From the NCBI GenBank assembly GCA_025758045.1, contig CP107208.1:1860001-1924000 (forward strand): a stretch of DNA of 64,000 nt, in the 5' to 3' direction. The position numbers and the translations under genes are program-made. Below the pieces are notes generated by a model. It made no database searches, had not been told where the DNA came from, and saw only the letters and a list, made by a program, of their open reading frames with translations. The DNA is from Oscillospiraceae bacterium (lineage in GTDB: Bacteria; Bacillota; Clostridia; Oscillospirales; Ruminococcaceae). How positions within the stretch are numbered: the stretch's first letter is position 1; the number at the start of each line of letters is the position of its first letter. Shown here one piece after another: positions 7,920 to 16,047 of the stretch.

Positions 7920-9824
7920 ATGAAAAAGAAACGACTGTACAAAGTTTTTGCCCTGCTTGTAGCCATGGTGTTGAGCTTGTCCCTGCTGACCGGATGCGCC
8001 GGAAAAAGCACCGAGGCAGTGCAGGCGCAGGAGGACGCCGAAACCATTCAGGTATATCTGTGGACCAACAACCTGTACGAAAAGTACGCTCCCTACGTGC
8101 AGTCGCAGCTGCCGGATGTAAACATTGAGTTTATCGTAGGCAACAACGATCTGGACTTCTACAAATTTTTGCAGGAAAACGGCGGTTTGCCGGACATTAT
8201 CACCTGCTGCCGTTTCTCCCTGCACGATGCTGCCCCCTTAAAGGACAGCCTGATGAACCTTGCTACCACCAACGAGGCGGGTGCCATCTACAATACCTAC
8301 CTCAACAGCTTCAAAAATGAGGACGGCAGTGTAAACTGGCTGCCCGTATGCCCCGATGCCCACGGTCTTGTGGTCAACCGCGACCTTTTTGTGCAGTACG
8401 GCATCCCGCTGCCCACCGATTACGCCGGCTTTGTCGCTGCCTGCAAAGCCTTTGAGGAAGTGGGCATCCGCGGCTATACCGCCGATTATCTGTACGACTA
8501 CACCTGCATGGAAACGCTGCAGGGGCTTTCTGCTGGTGAGCTTACGACCATAGCAGGGCGCAAATGGCGCACCGCCTACAGCGACCCCGCCAACAACACC
8601 CGTGTCGGGCTGGACGATACCGTGTGGCCGGGCGGCTTCGAGCGTATGGAGCAGTTCATCCAGGACACAGGTCTTACGGCGGCGGATTTGGAGCTGAATT
8701 ACGATGACGTGGTCGAGATGTTCGGCAACGGGCAGCTTGCCATGTACTTCGGCTCCTCCGCCGGTGTAGGGATGTTCCAAGAGCAGGGTATTGACGCAAC
8801 CTTTTTGCCGATCTTCAGCCAGAACGGGGAAAAGTGGCTGATGACCACGCCCTACTTCCAAGTGGCATTGAACCGCGATTTGGAGCAGGACGCCGCGCGG
8901 CGCGAAAAGGCGATGCAGGTTCTGCACGTCATGCTGTCGGAGGATGCGCAGGAACAGATCCTTGCGGAAGGGCAGGACCTGCTCAGCTACAGCCAGAGCG
9001 TAAGCTACCACCTGACCGACACCATGAAGGATGTGCGCTCGGTGGTGGAAGAAAACCATATGTATATCCGCATCGCCTCCAACGATTTCTTTGCCATCTC
9101 GCAGGATGTGGTCTCCAAGATGATCGCGGGCGAATATGACGCCGAGCAAGCCTATCGAGTGTTTAATGCCCAGCTTCTGGCAGGGGAAAAGCCCGACACC
9201 AGCGACATTGTGCTGACCAGCGAAACCGCTTATTCCAATGTATTCCACAAAAACGGCGGCAATGCGTCCTTCTCGGTTATGGCAAACACGCTGCGCGGGC
9301 TTTACGGCACCGATGTGTTGGTGGCACCCGCCAGCAGCTTTACCGGCAGCGTGCTGCAGGCCGACTATACCAAGGCAGCGGTGCGCGCCATGATCATGCC
9401 CAACGGGCTTATGTCGTACCAGCGCACCATGACGGGCGCCGAGCTGAAGGACACCCTGCGCGCCTTTGTGGAGGGCTGCGAGGGCGGCTTTACCCCGTTC
9501 AACCGCGGTTCCCTGCCGGTGGTCAGCGGCATCGCCCTGCAGGTACAGGAGAACGACGGCAGCTATACGCTGACCGGCGTTACCCGCAACGGGCAGCCCC
9601 TGCGGGACGATGATACCGTTACCGTGACCTGCCTGGCGACAGAAAAGCAGATGATGCCGCTGCTGCAGGACGAAACCGGCGCGTTTGAGCGCGGGGAAGC
9701 CACGGTCAAAAACACTTGGAGCGATGCGGTTTGCAGCGGCAGCGTGATGCTTGCCGCGCCGGAAAGCTATATTACGTTAGGGGGGGGGGGTAAAACGCTA
9801 TGGAAGATGATAAGCGAAAACTGA
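7920..9824 (+). CDS. Lipoprotein: solute-binding domain fused to 5'-nucleotidase C-terminal-like domain
   Basis: 634 residues from ATG 7920, preceded by GTGAGGAG. The N-terminus is a lipoprotein signal with lipobox LLTGC (Cys26). Residues about 38-425 resemble family 1 ABC sugar-binding proteins (VYLWTNNLYEKYAPY; GLPDIITCCRF; LPVCPDAHGLVVNRDLF). Residues about 445-610 resemble the C-terminal substrate-binding domain of 5'-nucleotidases (SVMANTLRGLYGTDVLVAPA; TMTGAELKDTLRAFVEG; SLPVVSGIALQVQ), but the metallophosphatase domain normally preceding it is absent. No ABC permease adjoins. The gene instead runs into a sensor kinase at 9800, overlapping it by 25 bases, so this lipoprotein probably captures a ligand and presents it to that kinase. 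Its 3' end contains an 11-G tract that sets the stop codon. Confidence 0.8.
   Translation: MKKKRLYKVFALLVAMVLSLSLLTGCAGKSTEAVQAQEDAETIQVYLWTNNLYEKYAPYVQSQLPDVNIEFIVGNNDLDFYKFLQENGGLPDIITCCRFSLHDAAPLKDSLMNLATTNEAGAIYNTYLNSFKNEDGSVNWLPVCPDAHGLVVNRDLFVQYGIPLPTDYAGFVAACKAFEEVGIRGYTADYLYDYTCMETLQGLSAGELTTIAGRKWRTAYSDPANNTRVGLDDTVWPGGFERMEQFIQDTGLTAADLELNYDDVVEMFGNGQLAMYFGSSAGVGMFQEQGIDATFLPIFSQNGEKWLMTTPYFQVALNRDLEQDAARREKAMQVLHVMLSEDAQEQILAEGQDLLSYSQSVSYHLTDTMKDVRSVVEENHMYIRIASNDFFAISQDVVSKMIAGEYDAEQAYRVFNAQLLAGEKPDTSDIVLTSETAYSNVFHKNGGNASFSVMANTLRGLYGTDVLVAPASSFTGSVLQADYTKAAVRAMIMPNGLMSYQRTMTGAELKDTLRAFVEGCEGGFTPFNRGSLPVVSGIALQVQENDGSYTLTGVTRNGQPLRDDDTVTVTCLATEKQMMPLLQDETGAFERGEATVKNTWSDAVCSGSVMLAAPESYITLGGGGKTLWKMISEN
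9780..9790 (+). repeat. G11 homopolymer at gene junction and ribosome site
   Basis: Eleven consecutive G residues end ten bases before the ATG at 9800 and can act as its Shine-Dalgarno sequence. With 11 G the upstream frame reads through and stops at 9824; with 9 or 12 G it would stop at the TAA immediately after the tract. Such tracts are slippage-prone and also hard to sequence. Confidence 0.8.
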
Positions 9825-12745
9825 AAACAAAGCGCCGTTTTCCGCGCAAAGGGCTGACCGCCGCTGCTGTTCTGCTGGTAATCGCGTTTTTTGTCTGCCT
9901 TAGCGTGCAGTACCTTTCGTTTGTATCCAAAACCGTCTACGAAGAAAGCACCGCGCATCTGGATGAAATTCTGCATAAATCCAACAGTATGCTGAGCATG
10001 ATCGCCAACAAAAACATCTCCTATCTGCATTTGTGGAACGGCTTTCTGGACAGCAACCCCGACGATGACGGAACGCAGGCGTATCTGGAGTCTGCGCAGA
10101 AGGAGCTTGGCTTTGCCGGATTCTACTTTCTTTCTTACGACGGCAACTACATGACACCCGGCGGTGAAACGGGCTATCTTGGCTTGCAAAGCAATCTGGA
10201 CGAGCTGCTTGCCGATCAGGACGACGTTGTGATGAATACGGCTTTGCCGGGGCAGGACCCGATGCTGGTGTTTATCTGCCCCGAAACCAAGGGCGTCTAC
10301 CGCGGCTTTGCCTACGATGCCATCGCCATCAGCCGCTACAATGCCGACGTGATGAAAACTGTGGACGAATCGGCTTTCGGCGGTGCTGCCAGCAGCTATG
10401 TCATCTACCCGGATGGACAGGTCGTGATTGAAGATATTGCAGAGGGCGAGGAATCCATCTATAACCTTGTTGCGGTACTGCGCGATTATTCCGACCTTAC
10501 CGAGACGCAGATGCAAGAGCTTGTCAGCGACTTTGCAAAAGGTGCCAGCGGAAACCGTGAGGTGACGCTGGGCGGCACAAGATACTATCTGGTCTACGAG
10601 AGCGCCGGTGTCCAGAACTGGATCATGGCGGGCATTGTCCCCGTAGATGTCGTCAATGCCGGTATGAATCAGCTTTGGCTGCGCACGGTGCAGATTGTAA
10701 CCGGCATTGTTTTGACGATTGCCGTGCTGATCATTCTGCTGGTTACGCGCTGGGGTCACGTCAAGCTGCGCCGCAAGGATTACGAGATTCTGTGCCGGGA
10801 CGAGCTGTTCCAAAAGCTGTCCCAAAACGTGGACGATGTTTTCCTGATGCTGGATGCACAAACCTACAAGGCAGATTATCTCAGCCCGAACATGGAACGG
10901 CTGCTGGGTTTGACGCGGGAGAGTGTGCGCGAAAATATCAATACCTTGGCGCTGCTGCACCCGAAGGATTTCCCCGACCGCACCAAAAATTATCTGGAAG
11001 GGCTTGCGGGCGGCGAACAGCGCGAATGGGACATGGAGTATGTACATCAGAAAACAGGGGAACGGCGCTGGTTCCATGTGGTTGCCATGGGCAGCGAGGT
11101 CGAGGGACAAACCAAGTACATTTTGGTTTTGTCTGACCGCACCGCCGACAGGCAGGTGAATCAGGCCCTCTCGGATGCCGTTGCCGCCGCCGAAAACGCC
11201 AACCGCGCCAAGAGCACCTTCCTTTCCAATATGTCCCACGATATCCGCACCCCCATGAACGCCATCATCGGCTTTACCACGCTGGCAGTCAGCCATCTGG
11301 ACGACAAGGACCGCATGAAGGAATACCTTACCAAGATACTTGCCTCCGGAAACCACCTGCTTTCGCTCATCAATGATATTCTGGATATGAGCCGCATCGA
11401 AAGCGGAAAAATCCAGCTGGACGAAACTGAGGTCAATCTGTCCGATGTGCTGCACGACATAAAAACCATCGTCAGCGGGCAGATTTACGCAAAGCAGCTG
11501 GAATTGTATATGGACGCAATGGATATTACCGATGAGGACGTCTATTGCGATAAGACCCGGCTGAATCAGGTTCTGATGAACCTTTTGTCCAACGCTATTA
11601 AGTTCACCCCCGCAGGCGGCACCGTGTCGGTGCGGGTGCGCCAGCTCGCCGGCAAGGTCGGCGGCTGCGGGCAGTATGAGTTCCGCGTCAAAGACAGCGG
11701 CATCGGTATGAGCCCGGAGTTTGCCAAAAAAATCTTTGAACCCTTTGAGCGCGAGCGAACCTCCACGGTAAGCAAAATACAGGGCACCGGGCTGGGTATG
11801 GCCATCACCAAAAACATTGTGGATATGATGGGCGGCACCATTGAGGTGCAGACCGCGCCGGAAAAAGGCTCTGAATTTATCGTTCGTGTGCCGCTGCGCG
11901 TGCAGGAAGAACACCGCAAGACGGTAAAAATCACCGAGCTGGAGGGTCTGAAGGCGCTGGTGGTGGATGATGATTTCAACACCTGCGACAGCGTGACCAA
12001 GATGCTGGTCAAGGTGGGTATGCGTGCCGAGTGGACGCTTTCCGGCAAGGAGGCAGTGCTGCGCGCACGGCAGTCCATCGAGATGGGCGATACCTATAAG
12101 GCCTATATTATCGACTGGCGTCTGCCGGATATGAACGGCATTGAGGTCACCCGCCAGATCCGCAGCCTGCACGATGATACGCCCATTATTATCCTTACCG
12201 CCTATGACTGGTCCGACATTGAGGTGGAGGCAAAGGCAGCCGGTGTCACGGCGTTCTGCTCCAAGCCGATGTTCCTGTCTGACTTGCGCGACACGCTGAT
12301 GACCGCCATCGGGCAGAAACAGGCGCAGGAGGAGCAGGGCGTGTTGCCCCAAAAGACTACCGACTTTAAGGGTAAGCACATCCTGCTTGCCGAGGATAAC
12401 GAGCTGAACCGCGAGATTGCCGTGGAGATTCTGAACGCCTATGGCTTTGAGGTCGATACCGCCGAAAACGGCGCGGTCGCCGTGGAAAAGGTCAGCACCG
12501 CAGCGCCGGGGCAGTACGATTTGGTACTGATGGACGTGCAGATGCCGATCATGGACGGCTACACCGCCACCCACCGCATCCGCGAATTGGAAAACTCTGC
12601 CTTGGCGTGCATCCCCATTCTTGCCATGACGGCGAACGCCTTTGATGAGGACCGCCGCAACGCCCTGGAAAGCGGTATGAACGGTTTCTTGTCCAAGCCC
12701 ATCGTGATTGCCGATCTTGTGCAGGAGATGCGCAAAATACTGTAA
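9800..12745 (+). CDS. Hybrid sensor histidine kinase with extracytoplasmic sensor, PAS and two receivers
   Basis: 981 residues. A membrane helix (about 20-42) is followed by an extracytoplasmic, Cache-like sensor (about 45-285) and a second helix (TVQIVTGIVLTIAVLIILLV, about 295-315). A PAS-like domain follows (about 335-445; DVFLMLDAQTYKADYLSPNM). HisKA has SNMSHDIRTPMNAIIGF (His480), then HATPase_c (LLSNAIKFTPAGG, DSGIGMS, GTGLGMAITKNI). Two receivers carry acceptors in YIIDWRLPDMNG (Asp772) and LMDVQMPIMDG (Asp912). The kinase core closely resembles that of the first two kinases, while the sensor differs. It is translationally coupled to the solute-binding lipoprotein, which is the likely ligand carrier. 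A dual receiver suggests a branched or modulated relay. Confidence 0.88.
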   Translation: MEDDKRKLKTKRRFPRKGLTAAAVLLVIAFFVCLSVQYLSFVSKTVYEESTAHLDEILHKSNSMLSMIANKNISYLHLWNGFLDSNPDDDGTQAYLESAQKELGFAGFYFLSYDGNYMTPGGETGYLGLQSNLDELLADQDDVVMNTALPGQDPMLVFICPETKGVYRGFAYDAIAISRYNADVMKTVDESAFGGAASSYVIYPDGQVVIEDIAEGEESIYNLVAVLRDYSDLTETQMQELVSDFAKGASGNREVTLGGTRYYLVYESAGVQNWIMAGIVPVDVVNAGMNQLWLRTVQIVTGIVLTIAVLIILLVTRWGHVKLRRKDYEILCRDELFQKLSQNVDDVFLMLDAQTYKADYLSPNMERLLGLTRESVRENINTLALLHPKDFPDRTKNYLEGLAGGEQREWDMEYVHQKTGERRWFHVVAMGSEVEGQTKYILVLSDRTADRQVNQALSDAVAAAENANRAKSTFLSNMSHDIRTPMNAIIGFTTLAVSHLDDKDRMKEYLTKILASGNHLLSLINDILDMSRIESGKIQLDETEVNLSDVLHDIKTIVSGQIYAKQLELYMDAMDITDEDVYCDKTRLNQVLMNLLSNAIKFTPAGGTVSVRVRQLAGKVGGCGQYEFRVKDSGIGMSPEFAKKIFEPFERERTSTVSKIQGTGLGMAITKNIVDMMGGTIEVQTAPEKGSEFIVRVPLRVQEEHRKTVKITELEGLKALVVDDDFNTCDSVTKMLVKVGMRAEWTLSGKEAVLRARQSIEMGDTYKAYIIDWRLPDMNGIEVTRQIRSLHDDTPIIILTAYDWSDIEVEAKAAGVTAFCSKPMFLSDLRDTLMTAIGQKQAQEEQGVLPQKTTDFKGKHILLAEDNELNREIAVEILNAYGFEVDTAENGAVAVEKVSTAAPGQYDLVLMDVQMPIMDGYTATHRIRELENSALACIPILAMTANAFDEDRRNALESGMNGFLSKPIVIADLVQEMRKIL

Positions 12746-12903
12746 TGCGCTATTTTTTCAGAATCAGGAATTGGCAAAGGCGCATATTCTGCTGGTTCGA
12801 GCGCAAAAAGCCCGTTTGCCATTCATTTGTCAGCGCCATTGAAAGCTGCAGCAGGGGCTTTTCTTCCTGTGCCGCCCGGGCGCTGCTGTCGTTGTGCCTA
12901 TAA

Positions 12904-12945
12904 AACAGCACCAGCTGCCACGGAGACGTGACGGCTGGTGCTGTT
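12904..12945 (+). terminator. Inverted repeat after third kinase, possible terminator
   Basis: A perfect 12-bp inverted repeat (AACAGCACCAGC at 12904-12915 pairs with 12934-12945) with an 18-base loop. No long T-run follows, so termination activity is uncertain; it may be an island-end structure. The stretch 12746-12962 holds no gene. Confidence 0.4.
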
Positions 12946-12962
12946 ATACTTTAGGGGGGCGG

Positions 12963-13300
12963 TGTTTCATCAACGCTGACGGTAAAGATTACGGTGCCGG
13001 TATCTTGTGCCCCCGGACTATGTGACACGGGTTTTCCCCGAAATGCTCTTGAAGAACGGTTTCCGCCCGATTCGCTATCACGACCTCCGCCACTCCTGCG
13101 CCAGCTTGCTTATCAAGAACAAAGTCACAATGAAAGAGGTACAGATGTGGCTGGGACATTCCAGCTTTTCCACCACGGCCAATATTTATGCCCACATTGA
13201 CGTGGATAGCAAAATGGAGGCTGCGAACATGATTGCAAGCAAAATCAATCTTGGCGAACTCCCCGAAAAAAAGAAATCTCCCAAGCAAAAAATCGCTTAG
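12963..13300 (+). pseudogene. Tyrosine integrase C-terminal remnant (frameshifted)
   Basis: From 13013 the frame encodes the C-terminal catalytic part of a phage/ICE-type tyrosine recombinase, with HDLRHSCAS (H-x-x-R box) and LGHSSFSTTANIYAH including the nucleophilic tyrosine. Upstream sequence encodes FINADGKDYG, typical of the preceding segment, but in another frame that hits TGA near 13022. A frameshift near the CCCCCGG at 13010 separates them. The N-terminal arm-binding and core-binding domains and the first catalytic arginine are absent. It lies about 110 bases from the tRNA-Leu gene, the expected place for an island integrase. The remnant cannot make an active recombinase alone. Confidence 0.85.
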
Positions 13301-13369
13301 GAGAAAACTCCGTTGGTCGAACTTGTCCGCCAAAACCAACGGAAAATAAATCCGTTTTGTCTGCCAAAC

Positions 13370-13402
13370 AAAAAATACCTAAGCGGTAAAAACCACTTAG
13401 GT
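13370..13402 (-). terminator. Terminator of tRNA-Leu gene
   Basis: On the minus strand ACCTAAGTGG pairs with CCGCTTAGGT and is followed by ATTTTTTG. It lies just past the tRNA 3' end. Confidence 0.7.
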
Positions 13403-13410
13403 ACGATTGG

Positions 13411-13495
13411 TGCCGGTGATGGGGGTCGAACCCATACGGTGTCACCACCAACGGATTTTGAGTCCGTCTCGTCTGCCAATTCCAACACACCGGCA
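13411..13495 (-). tRNA. tRNA-Leu(CAA)
   Basis: On the minus strand an 85-base cloverleaf folds with acceptor TGCCGGT/ACCGGCA, anticodon loop CTCAAAA (anticodon CAA, reads UUG), a long variable arm as expected for tRNA-Leu, and T loop GTTCGAC. CCA is not encoded. The part from the anticodon to the T arm (13430-13464) is duplicated at 581-615, making this gene the likely integration site of the island to its left. Confidence 0.93.
13430..13464. repeat. Right 35-bp direct repeat within tRNA-Leu, putative att site
   Basis: Perfect match to 581-615 in the same orientation. It covers the anticodon loop to the T arm of the intact tRNA gene, so any crossover here leaves a functional tRNA. Confidence 0.75.
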
Positions 13496-13646
13496 CAGGA
13501 AACTATATTATTATACCTGCTCCCTGCAAAAAAGTCAAGCGGGCAGGTGGAAGTTGGCGTATTTTTTTGCAGGACCAGTTGTTTTTTAGGCCCTGGGCGT
13601 GTATAATTTATCCTGTATAATTTTGTTCAAAATGTGAGGAATGTCT

Positions 13647-14804
13647 ATGCTTTCCGACCCGCAGATCCATTATCTGGATAACGCCGCCACCACCCGCGTG
13701 GACCCCGCCGTGACCGAGGTCATCCACGATGCTTTGGTGGAACTCTGGGCCAACCCCAGCAGCCTGTACGACCCCGCCGTGGCCGCGCAGGACGGTATCG
13801 AAACGGCCCGCGCCCGCATTGCCAAAACGCTGCACTGCCGCAGCGATGAAATTTACTTCACGGCCTGCGGGTCGGAGAGCAACAACATGGCCATCTACGG
13901 TGCCGCGATGCCCCGCCGCCACTGGGGCAATAAGATCGTCGTCACCGGCTTCGAGCATCCCAGCGTGCAGCTGCCGATCCGCGCTTTAAAAGAGGAAGGC
14001 TTCACCGTCGTGGAAATCGCCCCGGAGCGGGACGGTCATATCGACACCGAGAAATTCCTCGCTGCTGTGGATAAAAACACCGTCCTGGCCGCCTGCATGG
14101 CCGTCAACAACGAGACCGGCGCACGTCAGGACATTGCTGCCCTGGCCAAGGGCATCAAGGCTAAAAACAGCCGCACCCACTTCCATGTAGACGCGGTGCA
14201 GGCCTGGCTGCGCATCCCCATCGACCTGCAAAAGTGGCCCGGCGTGGACACGCTGTCCGTTTCCGGCCACAAGATCCACGCCCCCAAGGGCATCGGCGCA
14301 CTCTTCGTGCGGGACAGCCAGCGCCAGACGCTGCACCCGCCCTACGTTGGCGGCCATCAGGAGCGCGGCATGCGCCCCGGCACCGAGAACACGCCCTATA
14401 TCGTGGGCCTGGGCCTGGCGGCTGCCAAAGGCGCCCAGCGCCTGCGCACCAAGGACGACCACCTGCATGCCCTGAATCGGCAGCTGCGCACCGGCCTGGC
14501 CGAGCTGCCCGGCATCACGCTGAATTCCCCCGATGACGCCGTGGATGAGGTGGTCAACTTCTCCACCGGCTGCATCAACAGCCAGACCTTCATCAACTAC
14601 CTCAACGGGCGGCTGGTGTTCGTCTCCGGCGGCAGCGCCTGCGATAAGGGCGAGCCCAGCCACACCCTGCAAGCCATGGGCTGCGATGACCTGACCATCC
14701 GCACCGCGCTGCGTGTCAGCTTCTGCGCCGACAACACCCCCGAGGACGTGGACGCCCTGCTGGACGGCCTGCGCGCCGGCCTGCGCGAACTGCAGCACAT
14801 TTAA
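13647..14804 (+). CDS. Cysteine desulfurase (NifS/IscS-type), likely ThiI partner
   Basis: 385 residues of a fold-type I PLP enzyme that takes sulfur from cysteine as a persulfide. It shows YLDNAATTRVDPAV at the N-terminus, the PLP lysine in SVSGHKIHAPKGIGA, and the active cysteine in SGGSACDKGEPSHTL. The start at 13647 is preferred because TGAGGA lies 6 bases before it; the ATG at 13641 directly abuts that site. A TATAAT lies about 40 bases upstream. It is followed after 43 bases by thiI, the arrangement of Bacillus nifZ-thiI, so its likely role is to supply sulfur to ThiI for 4-thiouridine in tRNA. A separate SufS at 33020 serves the Suf system. Confidence 0.85.
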   Translation: MLSDPQIHYLDNAATTRVDPAVTEVIHDALVELWANPSSLYDPAVAAQDGIETARARIAKTLHCRSDEIYFTACGSESNNMAIYGAAMPRRHWGNKIVVTGFEHPSVQLPIRALKEEGFTVVEIAPERDGHIDTEKFLAAVDKNTVLAACMAVNNETGARQDIAALAKGIKAKNSRTHFHVDAVQAWLRIPIDLQKWPGVDTLSVSGHKIHAPKGIGALFVRDSQRQTLHPPYVGGHQERGMRPGTENTPYIVGLGLAAAKGAQRLRTKDDHLHALNRQLRTGLAELPGITLNSPDDAVDEVVNFSTGCINSQTFINYLNGRLVFVSGGSACDKGEPSHTLQAMGCDDLTIRTALRVSFCADNTPEDVDALLDGLRAGLRELQHI

Positions 14805-14847
14805 ATGTAAAAGCGTAACACCCACCAACGAAAGGCGTTTTTGTATA

Positions 14848-16047
14848 ATGAAAGAGATCATCCTAGCATACCAGGGCGAAATGACCCTGAAAGGTCTGAA
14901 CCGCGGCAAGTTTGAAGCACGCCTGTCCAAGATCATCCGCTGGCGGCTGGAGCCGCTGGGCAAGTTCAAAGTCTACCAGGCCCAGAGCACCGTTTTTATC
15001 GAGCCGAAGGAAGAGGGCCTGGACATGGACGAGGCCTTCCGCCGCGTCTCCCACGTGTTCGGCATCGTCAAGATGAGCCGCGCGGTGGAGTGCCCCAAGG
15101 ACTTCGACGCCATCTGCGAGACCGCCGAAGCTTACCTGGGCGAGACGCTGCGGGGCATCCGCACCTTTAAGGTGGAAGCCAAGCGCGCCGACAAGACCTA
15201 CCCGATGAAGAGTCCCGAGATCTGCCGCGAGCTGGGCGCTTATCTGCTGGACAAGCACCACCACCTGCGGGTGGATGTGCACAACCCTCAGCTGGAAGTC
15301 ATGGTTGAGATCCGCGACCACTCCGCCTACGTCCACGGCCCCAAGGTGGAAGCCGCCGGTGGCCTGCCGGTAGGTACCAGCGGCCGTGCGCTGAACCTGC
15401 TCTCCGGTGGTATCGACAGCCCCGTCGCCGCCTGGTGCATGGCCCGCCGCGGCCTGGCGCTGCATCACATCCACTTTGCCAGTCCGCCCTACACCAGCCT
15501 GCGCGCCAAGCTGAAGGTACGCGACCTGGCCCGGGAACTGGTGGAGTACACCGGCAACTGCACGCTCTTCGTCGTGCCCTACACCAAGCCGCAGGAGTAT
15601 ATCCGAGATAATGCCCCCGACGTGCTGTTCACCGTGCTGATGCGCCGCAGCATGCTGCGCATCGCCAACCGTGTGGCCGCCAAGCTGGAACTGCAGGCCC
15701 TTATCACCGGCGAGAGCCTGGCCCAGGTGGCCAGCCAGACGATGGCGGCCCTGGCCTGCACCGACGCCGCCCAGGATCTGCCCGTGCTGCGCCCCTGCAT
15801 CGGCATGGACAAGACCGAGATCATCGCTATTTCGCGCAAGATCGGCACCTTTGAGACGTCCATCGAACCTTACGAGGATTGCTGCACCATCTTCACCCCG
15901 CCGCACCCCAAGACCAGCCCCACCATGGAGGAAATTTTGGCGGCTGAGGCGGGTATGCCCGACCTGCTGGCGCTGGAAGCGGAAGCTGCTGAAAATGTCG
16001 AGAAAATTTACATCCGTATGGGTGGGGAAGAGGATGATCTGCTGTGA
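14848..16047 (+). CDS. thiI: tRNA 4-thiouridine synthetase
   Basis: 399 residues from ATG 14848. Domains in order are an N-terminal ferredoxin-like region, THUMP (about 60-165, RNA binding), and an adenylating PP-loop domain with LLSGGIDSPVAAWCM. The rhodanese domain found in enterobacterial ThiI is absent, which is the Bacillus-type length. ThiI adenylates U8 of tRNA and inserts sulfur received from a cysteine desulfurase, presumably the neighbour at 13647. The stop codon overlaps the GTG start of cinA, so the genes form a translationally coupled operon. Confidence 0.93.
   Translation: MKEIILAYQGEMTLKGLNRGKFEARLSKIIRWRLEPLGKFKVYQAQSTVFIEPKEEGLDMDEAFRRVSHVFGIVKMSRAVECPKDFDAICETAEAYLGETLRGIRTFKVEAKRADKTYPMKSPEICRELGAYLLDKHHHLRVDVHNPQLEVMVEIRDHSAYVHGPKVEAAGGLPVGTSGRALNLLSGGIDSPVAAWCMARRGLALHHIHFASPPYTSLRAKLKVRDLARELVEYTGNCTLFVVPYTKPQEYIRDNAPDVLFTVLMRRSMLRIANRVAAKLELQALITGESLAQVASQTMAALACTDAAQDLPVLRPCIGMDKTEIIAISRKIGTFETSIEPYEDCCTIFTPPHPKTSPTMEEILAAEAGMPDLLALEAEAAENVEKIYIRMGGEEDDLL

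Larger units (their letters stand above)
616..13429. mobile_element. Putative integrative island at tRNA-Leu(CAA), now probably immobile
   Basis: The segment lies between two 35-bp direct repeats derived from tRNA-Leu and has an integrase C-terminal remnant at its right end. Its genes are visibly lower in GC than the cysteine desulfurase-thiI-cinA block next door. Cargo is three hybrid histidine kinases and one solute-binding lipoprotein. No conjugation, replication or phage structural genes are seen. The left boundary lacks the displaced tRNA 3' end that a simple insertion would leave, so later deletion or rearrangement is likely. Confidence 0.6.

Noticed and set aside
9767..12574. 935-codon minus-strand open frame opposite the third kinase
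   Set aside because: The plus strand encodes unmistakable HisKA, HATPase and receiver motifs; the antisense product has none.
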